Position numbers and translations under genes: made by a program. The notes under the pieces were generated by a model that was not told the origin of the DNA, made no database searches, and saw only the letters and a list, made by a program, of their open reading frames with translations. This document shows, piece by piece, positions 31,365-44,964 of a DNA stretch of 64,000 nucleotides; position 1 is the first letter of the stretch; each line of letters opens with the position of its first letter. Location: NCBI GenBank assembly GCA_014843695.1, contig CM026401.1:50332430-50396429 (forward strand), in the 5' to 3' direction. Source of the DNA: Archivesica marissinica (Eukaryota; Mollusca; Bivalvia; Venerida; Vesicomyidae).

Positions 31365-32364
31365 NNNNNNNNNNNNNNNNNNNNNNNNNNNNNNNNNNNN
31401 NNNNNNNNNNNNNNNNNNNNNNNNNNNNNNNNNNNNNNNNNNNNNNNNNNNNNNNNNNNNNNNNNNNNNNNNNNNNNNNNNNNNNNNNNNNNNNNNNNNN
31501 NNNNNNNNNNNNNNNNNNNNNNNNNNNNNNNNNNNNNNNNNNNNNNNNNNNNNNNNNNNNNNNNNNNNNNNNNNNNNNNNNNNNNNNNNNNNNNNNNNNN
31601 NNNNNNNNNNNNNNNNNNNNNNNNNNNNNNNNNNNNNNNNNNNNNNNNNNNNNNNNNNNNNNNNNNNNNNNNNNNNNNNNNNNNNNNNNNNNNNNNNNNN
31701 NNNNNNNNNNNNNNNNNNNNNNNNNNNNNNNNNNNNNNNNNNNNNNNNNNNNNNNNNNNNNNNNNNNNNNNNNNNNNNNNNNNNNNNNNNNNNNNNNNNN
31801 NNNNNNNNNNNNNNNNNNNNNNNNNNNNNNNNNNNNNNNNNNNNNNNNNNNNNNNNNNNNNNNNNNNNNNNNNNNNNNNNNNNNNNNNNNNNNNNNNNNN
31901 NNNNNNNNNNNNNNNNNNNNNNNNNNNNNNNNNNNNNNNNNNNNNNNNNNNNNNNNNNNNNNNNNNNNNNNNNNNNNNNNNNNNNNNNNNNNNNNNNNNN
32001 NNNNNNNNNNNNNNNNNNNNNNNNNNNNNNNNNNNNNNNNNNNNNNNNNNNNNNNNNNNNNNNNNNNNNNNNNNNNNNNNNNNNNNNNNNNNNNNNNNNN
32101 NNNNNNNNNNNNNNNNNNNNNNNNNNNNNNNNNNNNNNNNNNNNNNNNNNNNNNNNNNNNNNNNNNNNNNNNNNNNNNNNNNNNNNNNNNNNNNNNNNNN
32201 NNNNNNNNNNNNNNNNNNNNNNNNNNNNNNNNNNNNNNNNNNNNNNNNNNNNNNNNNNNNNNNNNNNNNNNNNNNNNNNNNNNNNNNNNNNNNNNNNNNN
32301 NNNNNNNNNNNNNNNNNNNNNNNNNNNNNNNNNNNNNNNNNNNNNNNNNNNNNNNNNNNNNNNN
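31365..32364. other. Assembly gap, 1000 N
   Basis: The left edge is in the 24/19-bp array and the right edge in the unrelated 24/27-bp array. Confidence 1.
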
Positions 32365-35300
32365 AGGTATTCTGTAAGCCATCAATACAGGGGTATTCTG
32401 TAAGCCATCAATATAGGTATTCTGTAAGCCATCAATACAGGTATTCTGTAAGCCATCAATACAGGTATTCTGTAAGCCATCAATACAGCAGGTATTCTGT
32501 AAGCCATCAATACAGGTATTCTGTAAGCCATCAATACAGGTATTCTGTAAGCCATCAATACAGGTATTCTGTAAGCCATCAATGCAGCAGGTATTCTGTA
32601 AGCCATCAATGCAGCAGGTATTCTGTAAGCCATCAATACAGGTATTCTGTAAGCCATCAATACAGCAGGTATTATGTAAGCCATCAATGCAGCAGGTATT
32701 CTGTAAGCCATCAATACAGCAGGTATTATGTAAGCCATCAATACAGATATTCTGTAAGCCATCAATACAGCAGGTATTCTGTAAGCCATCAATACAGCAG
32801 GTATTCTGTAAGCCATCAATGCAGCAGGTATTCTGTAAGCCATCAATACAGCAGGTATTCTGTAAGCCATCAATACAGCAGGTATTCTGTAAGCCATCAA
32901 TACAGCAGGTATTATGTAAGCCATCAATACAGCAGGTATTCTGTAAGCCATCAATACAGCAGGTATTATGTAAGCCATCAATACAGCAAGTATTCTGTAA
33001 GCCATCAATACAGCAGGTATTCTGTAAGCCATCAATACAGCAGGTATTCTGTAAGCCATCAATACAGCAGGTATTCTGTAAGCCATCAATACAGCAGGTA
33101 TTCTGTAAGCCATCAATACAGGTATTCTGTAAGCCATCAATGCAGAAGGTATTTTGTAAGCCATCAATACAGGTATTCTGTAAGCCATCAATACAGCAGG
33201 TATTATGTAAGCCATCAATGCAGCAGGTATTCTGTAAGCCATCAATACAGCAGGTATTATGTAAGCCATCAATACAGATATTCTGTAAGCCATCAATACA
33301 GCAGGTATTATGTAAGCCATCAATACAGCAGGTATTCTGTAAGCCATCAATACAGCAGGTATTCTGTAAGCCATCAATACAGCGGTATTCTGTAAGCCAT
33401 CAATACACCAGGTATTCTGTAAGCCATCAATACAGCAGGTATTCTGTAAGCCATCAACACAGCAGGTATTCTGTAAGCCATCAATACAGCAGGTATTCTG
33501 TAAGCCATCAATACAGCAGGTATTGTGTAAGCCATCAATACAGCAGGTATTATGTAAGCCATCAATACAGCAGGTATTCTGTAAGCCATCAATACAGCAG
33601 GTATTCTGTAAGCCATCAATACAGGTATTCTGTAAGCCATCAATGCAGAAGGTATTCTGTAAGCCATCAATACAGGTATTCTGTAAGCCATCAATACAGG
33701 TATTCTGTAAGCCATCAATACAGGTATTCTGTAAGCCATCAATACAGGTATTCTGTAAGCCATCAATGCAGCAGATATTCTGTAAGCCATCAATACAGGT
33801 ATTCTGTAAGCCATCAATACAGGTATTCTGTAGGCCATCAATACAGGTATTCTGTAAGCCATCAATACAGGTATTCTGTAAGCCATCAATACAGGTATTA
33901 TGTAAGCCATCAATGCAGCAGGTATTCTGTAAGCCATCAATACAGGTATTCTGTAAACCATCAATACAGGTATTCTGTAAGCCATCAATACAGGTATTCT
34001 GTAAGCCATCAATGCAGGTATTCTGTAAGCCATCAATGCAGGTATTCTGTAAGCCATCAATACAGGTATTCTGTAAGCCATCAATACAGCAGGTATTCTG
34101 TAAGCCATCAATACAAGTATTCTGTAAGCCATCAATACAGCAGGTATTCTGTAAGCCATCAATACAGGGTATTCTGTAAGCCATCAATACAGGTATTCTG
34201 TAAGCCATCAATACAGGGTATTATGTAAGCCATCAATACAGAGGTATTCTGTAAGCCATCAATACAGGTATTCTGTAAGCCATCAATACAGCAGGTATTC
34301 TGTAAGCCATCAATACAGGTATTCTGTAAGCCATCAATACAGGTATTTTGTAGGCCATCAATACAGGTATTCTGTAAGCCATCAATACAGCAGGTATTCT
34401 GTAAGCCATCAATACAGGTATTCTGTGAGCCATCAATACAGCGGTATTCTGTAGGCCATCAATACAGGTATTCTGTAAGCCATCAATACAGGTATTCTGT
34501 AAGCCATCAATACAGGTATTCTGTAAACCATCAATACAGATATTCTGTAAGCCATCAATACAGCAGGTATTCTGTAGGCCATCAATACAGGTATTCTGTA
34601 GGTCATCATACAGCAGGTATTCTGTAGGCCATCAATACAGCAGTATTCTGTAAGCCATCATACAGGTATTCTGTAAGCCATCAATACAGCAGGTATCTGT
34701 AGGCCATCAATACAGCAGGTATTCTGTAAGCCATCAATACAGGTATTCTGTAAGCCATCAATACAGGTATTCTGTAAGCCATCAATACAGCAGGTATTCT
34801 GTAAACCATCAATACAGGTATTATGTAAGCCATCAATACAGCAGGTATTCTGTAAGCCATCAATACAGGTATTCTGTAGGCCATCAATACAGGTATTCTG
34901 TAAGCCATCAATACAGGTATTCTGTAAGCCATCAATACAGGTATTCTGTAAGCCATCAATACAGCAGGTATTCTGTAAACCATCAATACAGGTATTATGT
35001 AAGCCATCAATACAGCAGGTATTCTGTAAGCCATCAATACAGGTATTCTGTAGGCCATCAATACAGGTATTCTGTAAGCCATCAATACAGGTATTCTGTA
35101 AGCCATCAATACAGGTATTCTGTAAGCCATCAATACAGCAGGTATTCTGTAAACCATCAATACAGGTATTATGTAAGCCATCAATACAGCAGGTATTCTG
35201 TAAGCCATCAATACAGGTATTCTGTAGGCCATCAATACAGGTATTCTGTAAGCCATCAATACAGGTATTCTGTGAGCCATCAATACAGCAGGTATTCTGT

Positions 35301-36018
35301 AGGCCATCAATACAGCAGGTATTCTGTAAACCATCAATACAGGTATTCTGTAAGCCATCAATACAGGTATTCTGTAAACCATCAATACAGCAGGTATTCT
35401 GTAGGCCATCAATACAGGTATTCTGTAGGCCATCAATACAGCAGGTATTCTGTAGGCCATCAATACAGCAGGTATTCTGTAGGCCATCAATACAGCAGGT
35501 ATTCTGTAAGCCATCAATACAGGTATTCCGTAAGCCATCAATACAGCAGGTATTCTGTAGGCCATCAATACAGCAGGTATTCTGTAAGCCATCAATACAG
35601 GTATTCTGTAAACCATCAATACAGGTATTCTGTAAGCCATCAATACAGGTATTCTGTGAGCCATCAATACAGCAGGTATTCTGTAAACCATAAATACAGG
35701 TATTCTGTAAGCCATCAATACAGGTATTCTGTGAGCCATCAATACAGCAGGTATTCTGTAGGCCATCAATACAGGTATTCTGTAAGCCATCAATACAGGT
35801 ATTCTGTAAGCCATCAATACAGGTATTATGTAAGCCATCAATGCAGAAGGTGTTCTGTAAGCCATCAATACAGGTATTCTGTAAGCCATCAATACAGTAT
35901 TCTGTAAGCCATCAATACAGGTATTCTGTAAGCCATCAATGCAGAAGGTGTTCTATAAGCCATCAATACAGCAGGTATTCTGTAAGTCATCAATGCAGCA
36001 GGTATTCTATAAGCCATA
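32365..36018. repeat. 24/27-bp array
   Basis: Unit ggtattctgtaagccatcaa with taca; the longer form adds gca. Both lengths are multiples of three, which explains the long open frames on both strands. A seven-unit, 174-bp higher-order repeat is seen near 34.7-35.2 kb. Confidence 0.97.
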
Positions 36019-36576
36019 GCACACACTGACAGATGGTTCAGTCGAGCTAAATCTGTCACGACACATACATTCCAACCCCCTTCCCAGCCCCGATTTTGGA
36101 TGAAATTCTACCAATTACTGCATAATGGCCTTACAATGAGAATTGATGCATGCTGTAATGGAAGTAACTATTTTAGACTTCTGATGCCTAGGTTAATCTC
36201 AACAAAACATTTTAACAAATATCTTATCTAATAGAGATACCATGCAGTACTGATAAGCCTAATATTAACGTCGAAAATCCAGATTTTGTGTGCACAATTA
36301 TACAGATAATATCATGTTTTTTGGCTCATTATGTCTTCCTGTAGGTTACATAAAATACACATTTTGGAAGTTTAGGGTTTCGCTAATGACCATTAATAGC
36401 TGCGTTTGTCATTGGTCAATTAGAGACGCATGAATGATAGGAAACACAGACTATGGAGATCCAACCAATCTTGCAGACAAGATAAGCTTCATAATTTGTT
36501 TGCTTCTTTTATGTTATGTTAATACTTCCCCTTCTTTTTCTTTTTTTTTAATAAATCGGAGAAACTGGCAACCCTA
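36019..36576. other. No feature recognised
   Basis: Unique-looking AT-rich spacer between two arrays. Confidence 0.5.
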
Positions 36577-37275
36577 CTCAATTTGGGAATAGTATCAGTC
36601 AAATTATGTTGTTTTAGCATTAGCAAAAACAATCGGTACTCAATTTGGGAATGGTACCAGTCAAATTATAACAATTGGTACTCAATTTGGAAATGGTACC
36701 AGTCAAATTATAACAATTGGTACTCAATTTGGAAATGGTACCAGTCAAATTATATTGTTTTAGCAAAACAATTGGTACTCAATTTGGGAATGGTACCAGT
36801 CAAATTATAACAATTGGTACTCAATTTGGAAATGGTACCAGTCAAATTATATTGTTTTAGCAAAACAATTGGTACTCAATTTGGGAATGGTACCAGTCAA
36901 ATTATAACAATTGGTACTCAATTTGGAAATGGTACCAGTCAAATTATATTGTTTTAGCAAAACAATCGGTACTCAATTTGGGAATGGTACCAGTCAAATT
37001 ATATTGTTTTAGCAAAACAATCAGTACTCAATTTGGGAATGGTACCAGTCAAATTATATTGTTTTAGCAAAACAATCGGTACTCAATTTGGAAATGGTAC
37101 CAGTCAAATTATATTGTTTTAGCAAAACAATCGGTACTCAATTTGGGAATGGTACCAGTCAAATTATATTGTTTTAGCAAAACAATCGGTACTCAATTTG
37201 GGAATGGTACCAGTCAAATTATATTGTTTTAGCAAAACAATCGGTACTCAATTTGGGAATGATACCAGTCAAAAC
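36577..37275. repeat. 42/55-bp array
   Basis: Units start ggtactcaatttgggaatgg then taccagtcaaattata; the long form adds ttgttttagcaaaacaatc. The first part alternates forms, the last part is all long form. Confidence 0.93.
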
Positions 37276-38090
37276 AATCGGATCAGGGCTTCTGAAATTT
37301 TCAAAACCAAATCGGTCCAGGCGGAAATTGAGTCAGGACGCTTCCCCCTCCCCCATGTTATTCTCATATTTTTGTACACCGATTGTACATATTTTTATAG
37401 TACAACCAGTGTTGTTTTTGTTATCATTTATAAAACAAGGCTTTTATAGTAAGGTGTGTTGATATTTATTTGATTAGTGAAGTGCGGGTCATTCATTGAA
37501 ATCGAAAATAGCCGCGTACATCGGACTGGGGTACTATGAAGTAAAACACTGTCGATGGTTGAGTTGATTAGGGTAGTACGGTTTGACGCGTACATGTATA
37601 ATATATCACAGCTGCATGGGCGTATCTATGCAATCAGCTGTCTATGGCATCAACTAGTCAAGTACACACGCATGTCCGCACTGTGTATCAAAATCAATTT
37701 TCTAGATACAAAACACGGAAATTCCATATCTATTTTTAGACACGCACCTGTTGTGAAGAAGCTCTGTAGCGGTTACTTCCCTTTTATAAACTATTATCTT
37801 ATTGACAATTTCGTGCCTCGGGCAAAACATCTTCTGATAATATCAACACCTGGGGAAACATGGGGTGTATAATTATTGATTATCATTAATCCTATTAATA
37901 GGCCTATTAGCATGTAACTTAATTAATGATATACACTGTAATGTTGATAAAACTGTATAACTGGCTGCCATTTTTACAGGTCAACGTAACGGTAAATAGT
38001 TTTAAAAAGTATGTGTCTGATTTGAAATAACTACTCAAGATTTAAGTCATTTAATTTCTTTAACCCGGTAAAGATTCAAATAATCAGTAA
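37276..38090. other. No gene recognised
   Basis: A 105-codon + frame at 37555-37872 has no recognisable motif and is not bounded by convincing splice sites. Confidence 0.45.
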
Positions 38091-38492
38091 CTTTAAAGCG
38101 ACATTACATCGCAAAAATAAAAATCAAATGCATTTTTTCACGTATAAATACATTGCTACTACAAATTCTTCCGAATACGTTCGAACACTAACATTAAATC
38201 AATAAACAGTGTTTTTTGTGGTCTACAAACTTTCAAAATTGAAAGTAGGATTTCATATAACGATAAATCTGTATAATATATCGTGTTATTCAGGATACAC
38301 GCATTGTATTACGCATCGGCCCTATTTACATTATTTTGTTATGTAAACAAACCGCGTATACAACGTTTGTTTATTAGTTGAAATACTCCAAGTTTTTGAG
38401 GCAAATAATTATTTTGAACAAAAATTATACCATATAATAGGAAATTACATTCTGCAGAAATTTGCATTTTCATTGATGTAGTGTCGCTTTAA
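38091..38492. mobile_element. Inverted-repeat element, family 4
   Basis: Ends ctttaaagcgacattac and gtagtgtcgctttaa. Shared inside blocks with 3132 include the complement of aaacgtcgtatacgacg-like sequence, and the tttcatataacg / cgttatatgaaa pair. Confidence 0.7.
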
Positions 38493-38660
38493 CCATCATA
38501 AGAAAAGTAAATAATAATAACAAGATTCAAAAGGAGATCAGTCACACTGTGATTAATGCTTACAAACAATGCAAGTGCATTGTGGGTCAAAGGATAATAG
38601 TATCCACGTGAACAACACTAGTATGGTAGCGATGTGTCATCGATTACATCATCTATGATG

Positions 38661-38993
38661 TACAGTCAAACCTGTGTTAGTGGTCACCTCTATTAAGCAG
38701 CCAACCTGTATTAAGCAGCCAGTTTCCAGATTTCCAATATGTTGTTTTATTATACATTTGACCTCTATTAAGCAGCCAACCTGTATTAAGCAGCCAGTTT
38801 CCAGATTTCCAATATGTTGTTTTATTATACATTTGACCTCTATTAAGCAGCCAACCTGTATTAAGCAGCCAGTTTCCAGATTTCCAATATGTTGTTTTAT
38901 TATACATTTTACCTCTATTAAGCAGCCACCTGTGCTAAGCAGCCACTTTTTGTTATTCCCTTGTCTGGCTGCTTAACACAGGTTTGACTGTAT
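38661..38993. mobile_element. Inverted-repeat element, family 1, with internal 75-bp triplication
   Basis: Ends are tacagtcaaacctgtgttag and cttaacacaggtttgactgta-like. Inside, a 75-bp unit starting tattaagcagccaacctgta occurs at 38691, 38766 and 38841, then a partial fourth. Standard copies here have one unit. Confidence 0.8.
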
Positions 38994-39330
38994 CGCACAT
39001 GCTCATAATGTGCAATGACGTAACTTCACGGCAGTATTCGGATTTTACCATTATCAAATGAAATAAGAAATATTTGGAAAACGGAAACTACCGGATTTGA
39101 TTGCGATATCTAATTTGCATAAAATAGTGCCCTCGTCTACCCGGTTAGACAGATTTATCTCACTCCCCAAAATCGGTGTCGACGCCCTGTCTATAGGCGA
39201 GACCAGGATGCTCACTTGTGGCTAATTACGATACGACATTCTTAACCAGCTTCTTGGTACTCTTGCACTGTTTCTCTAAAATCATTACACAGAACACTGT
39301 ACAATCAGTTGAGCATCACATTTCTCCCAG
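38994..39330. other. No feature recognised
   Basis: Unique-looking spacer between two inverted-repeat elements. Confidence 0.5.
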
Positions 39331-39536
39331 CTACAGTGAAACCCCTCTATAGCGAACGGCCAAGAGGTACAATGGAAAGGTCAGTTTGGAGGGGTTTTCG
39401 GTCTAGAGGGGTTTTCGGTCTAGAGGGGTCTAGAGGGGTTTTCGGTCTAGAGGGGTTTTCGGTCTAGAGGGTTTTTCACAGTGGGGAAAATTTCTCCTAA
39501 ATTAACAGTTCAACTCTGCATTATTTAGAAGGAGGC

Positions 39537-42500
39537 TGAGACAAGTGCAAAGTTTGGTAGATAAGTTCATAGTTTGGTAGATAAGTTCATAGTTTGGTAG
39601 ATAAGTTCATAGTTTGGTAGATAAGTTCATAGTTTGATAGATAAGTTCATAGTTTGGTAGATAAGTTCATAGTTTGCTAGATAAGTGCATAGTTTGGTAG
39701 ATAAGTTCATAGTTTGCTAGATAAGTTCATAGTTTGGTAGATAAGTTCATAGTTTGGTAGATAAGTTCATAGTTTGGTAGATAAGTTCATAGTTTGGTAG
39801 ATAAGTTCATAGTTTGGTAGATAAGTTCATAGTTTGGTAGATAAGTTCATAGTTTGGTAGATACGTTCATAGTTTGGCAGATAAGTTCATAGTTTGGTAG
39901 ATAAGTTCATAGTTTGGTAGATAAGTTCACAGTTTGGTAGATAAGTTCACAGTTTGGTAGATAAGTTCATAGTTTGGTAGATAAGTTCATAGTTTAGTAG
40001 ATAAGTTCATAGTTTGGTAGATAAGTTCATAGTTTGGTAGATAAGTTCACAGTTTGGTGGACAAGTTCATAGTTTGGTAGACAAGTTCATAGTTTAGTAG
40101 ATAAGTTCATAGTTTGGTAGACAAGTTCATAGTTTAGTAGATAAGTTCATAGTTTGGTAGATAAGTTCATAGTTTGGTAGATAAGTTCATAGTTTGGTAG
40201 ATAAGTTCATAGTTTAGTAGATAAGTTCATAGTTTGGTAGATAAGTTCACAGTTTGGTAGATAAGTTCATAGTTTGGTAGATAAGTTCACAGTTTGGTGG
40301 ACAAGTTCATAGTTTGGTAGACAAGTTCATAGTTTAGTAGATAAGTTCATAGTTTGGTAGACAAGTTCATAGTTTAGTAGATAAGTTCATAGTTTGGTAG
40401 ATAAGTTCATAGTTTGGTAGATAAGTTCATAGTTTAGTAGACAAGTTCATAGTTTAGTAGATAAGTTCATAGTTTAGTAGACAAGTTCATAGTTTAGTAG
40501 ATAATTCATAGTTTGGTAGATAAGTTCATAGTTTGGTAGATAAGTTCATAGTTTGGTAGATAAGTTCATAGTTTGGTAGATAAGTTCATAGTTTAGTAGA
40601 TAAGTTCATAGTTTGGTAGATAAGTTCACAGTTTGGTAGATAAGTTCATAGTTTGGTAGATAAGTTCACAGTTTGGTGGACAAGTTCATAGTTTGGTAGA
40701 CAAGTTCATAGTTTAGTAGATAAGTTCATAGTTTGGTAGACAAGTTCATAGTTTAGTAGATAAGTTCATAGTTTGGTAGATAAGTTCATAGTTTGGTAGA
40801 TAAGTTCATAGTTTAGTAGACAAGTTCATAGTTTAGTAGATAAGTTCATAGTTTAGTAGACAAGTTCATAGTTTAGTAGATAAGTTCATAGTTTGGTAGA
40901 TAAGTTCATAGTTTGGTAGATAAGTTCATAGTTTGGTAGATAAGTTCATAGTTTAGTAGATAAGTTCATAGTTTGGTAGATAAGTTCATAGTTTGGTAGA
41001 TAAGTTCATAGTTTGGTGATAAGTTCATAGTTTGGTAGATAAGTTCATAGTTTAGTAGATAAGTTCATAGTTTCGTAGACAAGTTCATAGTTTAGTAGAT
41101 AAGTTCATAGTTTGGTAGATAAGTTCATAGTTTGGTAGATAAGTTCATAGTTTGGTAGATAAGTTCATAGTTTGGTAGATAAGTTCATAGTTTGGTAGAT
41201 AAGTTCATAGGTTGGTAGATAAGTTCATAGTTTAGTAGATAAGTTCATAGTTTGGTAGACAAGTTCATAGTTTGGTAGACAAGTTAATAGTTTTTGGTAG
41301 ACAAGTTAATAGTTCGGTAGATAAGTTCATAGTTTAGTAGATAAGTTCATAGTTTCGTAGACAAGTTCATAGTTTAGTAGATAAGTTCATAGTTTGGTAG
41401 ATAAGTTCACAGTTTGGTAGATAAGTTCATAGTTTGGTAGATAAGTTCATAGTTTAGTAGATAAGTTCATAGTTTGGTAGATAAGTTCACAGTTTGGTAG
41501 ATAAGTTCATAGTTTGGTAGATAAGTTCACAGTTTGGTGGACAAGTTCATAGTTTGGTAGACAAGTTCATAGTTTAGTAGATAAGTTCATAGTTTGGTAG
41601 ATAAGTTCATAGTTTGATAGATAAGTTCATAGTTTGGTAGATAAGTTCATAGTTTGCTAGATAAGTGCATAGTTTGGTAGATAAGTTCATAGTTTGGTAG
41701 ATAAGTTCATAGTTTGCTAGATAAGTTCATAGTTTGGTAGATAAGTTCATAGTTTGGTAGATAAGTTCATAGTTTGGTAGATAAGTTCATAGTTTGGTAG
41801 ATAAGTTCATAGTTTGGTAGATAAGTTCATAGTTTGGTAGATAAGTTCATAGTTTGGTAGATAGTTTGTTTGGTGTGTTTGTTTGGTGTCGTTCATAGTT
41901 TGGTAGATAAGTTCATAGTTTGGTAGATAAGTTCATAGTTTGGTAGATAAGTTCATAGTTTGGCAGATAAGTTCATAGTTTGGTAGATAAGTTCATAGTT
42001 TGGTAGATAAGTTCATAGTTTGGTAGATAAGTTCACAGTTTGGTAGATAAGTTCACAGTTTGGTAGATAAGTTCATAGTTTGGTAGATAAGTTCATAGTT
42101 TAGTAGATAAGTTCATAGTTTGGTAGATAAGTTCATAGTTTGGTAGATAAGTTCACAGTTTGGTGGACAAGTTCATAGTTTGGTAGACAAGTTCATAGTT
42201 TAGTAGATAAGTTCATAGTTTGGTAGACAAGTTCATAGTTTAGTAGATAAGTTCATAGTTTGGTAGATAAGTTCATAGTTTGGTAGATAAGTTCACAGTT
42301 TGGTGGACAAGTTCATAGTTTGGTAGACAAGTTCATAGTTTAGTAGATAAGTTCATAGTTTGGTAGATAAGTTCATAGTTTAGTAGATAAGTTCATAGTT
42401 TGGTAGATAAGTTCATAGTTTGGTAGATAAGTTCATAGTTTAGTAGACAAGTTCATAGTTTGGTAGACAAGTTCATAGTTTGGTAGACAAGTTAATAGTT

Positions 42501-43509
42501 TGGTAGACAAGTTAATAGTTTGGTAGATAAGTTCATAGTTTAGTAGATAAGTTCATAGTTTCGTAGACAAGTTCATAGTTTAGTAGATAAGTTCATAGTT
42601 TGGTAGATAAGTTCACAGTTTGGTAGATAAGTTCATAGTTTGGTAGATAAGTTCATAGTTTAGTAGATAAGTTCATAGTTTGGTAGATAAGTTCACAGTT
42701 TGGTAGATAAGTTCATAGTTTGGTAGATAAGTTCACAGTTTGGTGGACAAGTTCATAATTTGGTAGACAAGTTCATAGTTTAGTAGATAAGTTCATAGTT
42801 TGGTAGACAAGTTCATAGTTTAGTAGATAAGTTCATAGTTTGGTAGATAAGTTCATAGTTTGGTAGATAAGTTCATAGTTTGGTAGATAAGTTCATAGTT
42901 TAGTAGATAAGTTCATAGTTTGGTAGATAAGTTCATAGTTTGGTAGATAAGTTCATAGTTTGGTAGATAAGTTCATAGTTTGGTAGATACGTTCATAGTT
43001 TGGTAGATAAGTTCATAGTTTGGTAGATAAGTTCATAGTTTGGTAGATAAGTTCATAGTTTGGTAGATAAGTTCATAGTTTGGTAGACAAGTTCATAGTT
43101 TAGTAGATAAGTTCATAGTTTGGTAGATAAGTTCATAGTTTGGTAGATAAGTTCATAGTTTGGTAGATAAGTTCATAGTTTGGTAGATAAGTTCATAGTT
43201 TGGTAGATAAGTTCATAGTTTGGTAGATAAGTTCATAGTTTGGTAGATAAGTTCATAGTTTGGTAGATAAGTTCATAGTTTAGTAGATAAGTTCATAGTT
43301 TGGTAGACAAGTTCATAGTTTGGTAGACAAGTTCATAGTTTGGTAGACAAGTTAATAGTTTGGTAGACAAGTTAATAGTTCGGTAGATAAGTTCATAGTT
43401 TGGTAGATAAGTTCATAGTTTGGTAGATAAGTTCATAGTTTGGTAGATAAGTTCATAGTTTGGTAGATAAGTTCATAGTTTGGTAGATAAGTTCATAGTT
43501 TGGTAGATA
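39537..43509. repeat. 20-bp array, close to 200 copies
   Basis: Unit ataagttcatagtttggtag, with variants acaag, cacag and tagtag in recurring order. A short disruption (gtttgtttggtgtgtttgtt) lies at 41861-41892. Confidence 0.97.
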
Positions 43510-43579
43510 ATTGTTTTAAGTGTATTATATAATACAATATTCTGAAAATAATAAAATAGTAGCTGAAAGTTGATACTTG

Positions 43580-44262
43580 ATTTCGATTGTTGAAAGGAAT
43601 AATTGATTTTGATTGTTGAAAGGAATAATTGATTTTGATTGTTGAAAGGAATAATTGATTTTGATTGTTGAAAGGAATAATTGAATTTGATTGTTGAAAA
43701 GAATAATTGATTTTGATTGTTGAAAAGAATAATTGATTTTGATTGTTGAAAAGAATAATTGAATTTGATTGTTGAAAGGAATAATTGATTTCGATTGTTG
43801 AAAAGAATAATTGATTTTGATTGTTGAAAAGAATAATTGAATTTGATTGTTGAAAGGAATAATTGATTTCGATTGTTGAAAAGAATAATTGATTTTGATT
43901 GTTGAAAAGAATAATTGATTTTGATTGTTGAAAAGAATAATTGATTTCGATTGTTGAAAGGAATAATTGATTTTGATTGTTGAAAGGAATAATTGAATTT
44001 GATTGTTGAAAAGAATAATTGATTTTGATTGTTGAAAAGAATAATTGAATTTGATTGTTGAAAGGAATAATTGATTTTGATTGTTGAAAAAGAATAATTG
44101 ATTTCGATTGTTGAAAGGAATAATTGATTTTGATTGTTGAAAGGAATAATTGAATTTGATTGTTGAAAGGAATAATTGATTTTGATTGTTGAAAAGAATA
44201 ATTGATTTTGATTGTTGAAAAGAATAATTGATTTTGATTGTTGAAAGGAATAATTGATTTTA
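43580..44262. repeat. 26-bp array, about 26 copies
   Basis: Unit aattgattttgattgttgaa with aggaat; aag/agg and ttttg/tttcg/atttg variants. Open on - for 260 codons only because the unit has no stop in any - frame. Confidence 0.95.
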
Positions 44263-44419
44263 AAACAACGATCAAATGATCAGCTTACGGAGATAAATTA
44301 CATTTTGAAATTACATATTTTTAAATAAATCTGTTCAGTATTCGGTAAATATGAGTTCCGGTTTACAGAGGTTTTGGTACAATGATCAAATAAAATACAA
44401 ACTTTGGGGCACCATGACA

Positions 44420-44745
44420 TCTGTTCGGCTTGGAGGGGATTCCAGTTTTAGAGGGGTTCTGATATCGGCTTGGAGGGGATTCCAGTTTTAGAGGGGTTCT
44501 GATATCAGCTTGGAGGGGATTCCAGTTTTAGAGGGGTCCTGATATCGGCTTGGAGAGGATTCCAGTTTTAGAGGGGTTCTGATATCGGCTTGGAGGGGAT
44601 TCCAGTTTTAGAGGGGTTCTGATATTGGCTTGGAGGGGATTCCAGTTTTAGAGGGGTTCTGATATCGGCTTGGAAGGGATTCCAGTTTTAGAGGGGTTCT
44701 GATATCGGCTTGGAAGGGATTCCAGTTTTAGAGGGGTTCTGATAC
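44420..44745. repeat. 40-bp array, about 8 copies
   Basis: Unit gatatcggcttggaggggat with tccagttttagaggggttct. Confidence 0.95.
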
Positions 44746-44964
44746 TGATGGGTATCACTGTAGTCTACAGTAACTGGTCTATGACAAATTATCATCATTA
44801 GCTATTATATCATACATAATTGGGCCAAGATGGCATCATGTTCCCCACCTGAACCTTTACAGCCCACCTTTAATGATATTGAATTCTGTCTACTGGTTTC
44901 TGAGACTATTAATTTCTTAATGTTCCATCATAGGTTTTATTACTGGCACTTCTGTTGAAACTTG

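Larger units (their letters stand above)
39331..44764. mobile_element. Inverted-repeat element hugely expanded by internal arrays
   Basis: The left end is ctacagtgaaacccctctat and the right end is gatgggtatcactgtag; the outer ctacagtga is perfect and the next bases partly match. Between them lie a short gaggggttttcggtcta repeat (39388-39475), the 20-bp array, the 26-bp array and the 40-bp array, whose unit again contains gaggggttct. I read this as one short element swollen by tandem growth. Confidence 0.5.

Noticed and set aside
27503..32377. Open frames of up to 1624 codons in array 1, and others on both strands
   Set aside because: They are products of the 24-bp unit and of N runs read as open. 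No start context, splice sites or non-repeat sequence supports them.
32382..35892. Long frames in the 24/27-bp array (609, 548, 403 codons)
   Set aside because: Unit lengths divisible by three keep frames open on both strands at once, which argues against coding.
37555..37872. 105-codon + frame
   Set aside because: No recognisable motif, no splice boundaries, in AT-rich sequence where such frames occur by chance.
43493..44275. 260-codon - frame of the 26-bp array
   Set aside because: The unit has no stop in any - frame, so openness carries no information.
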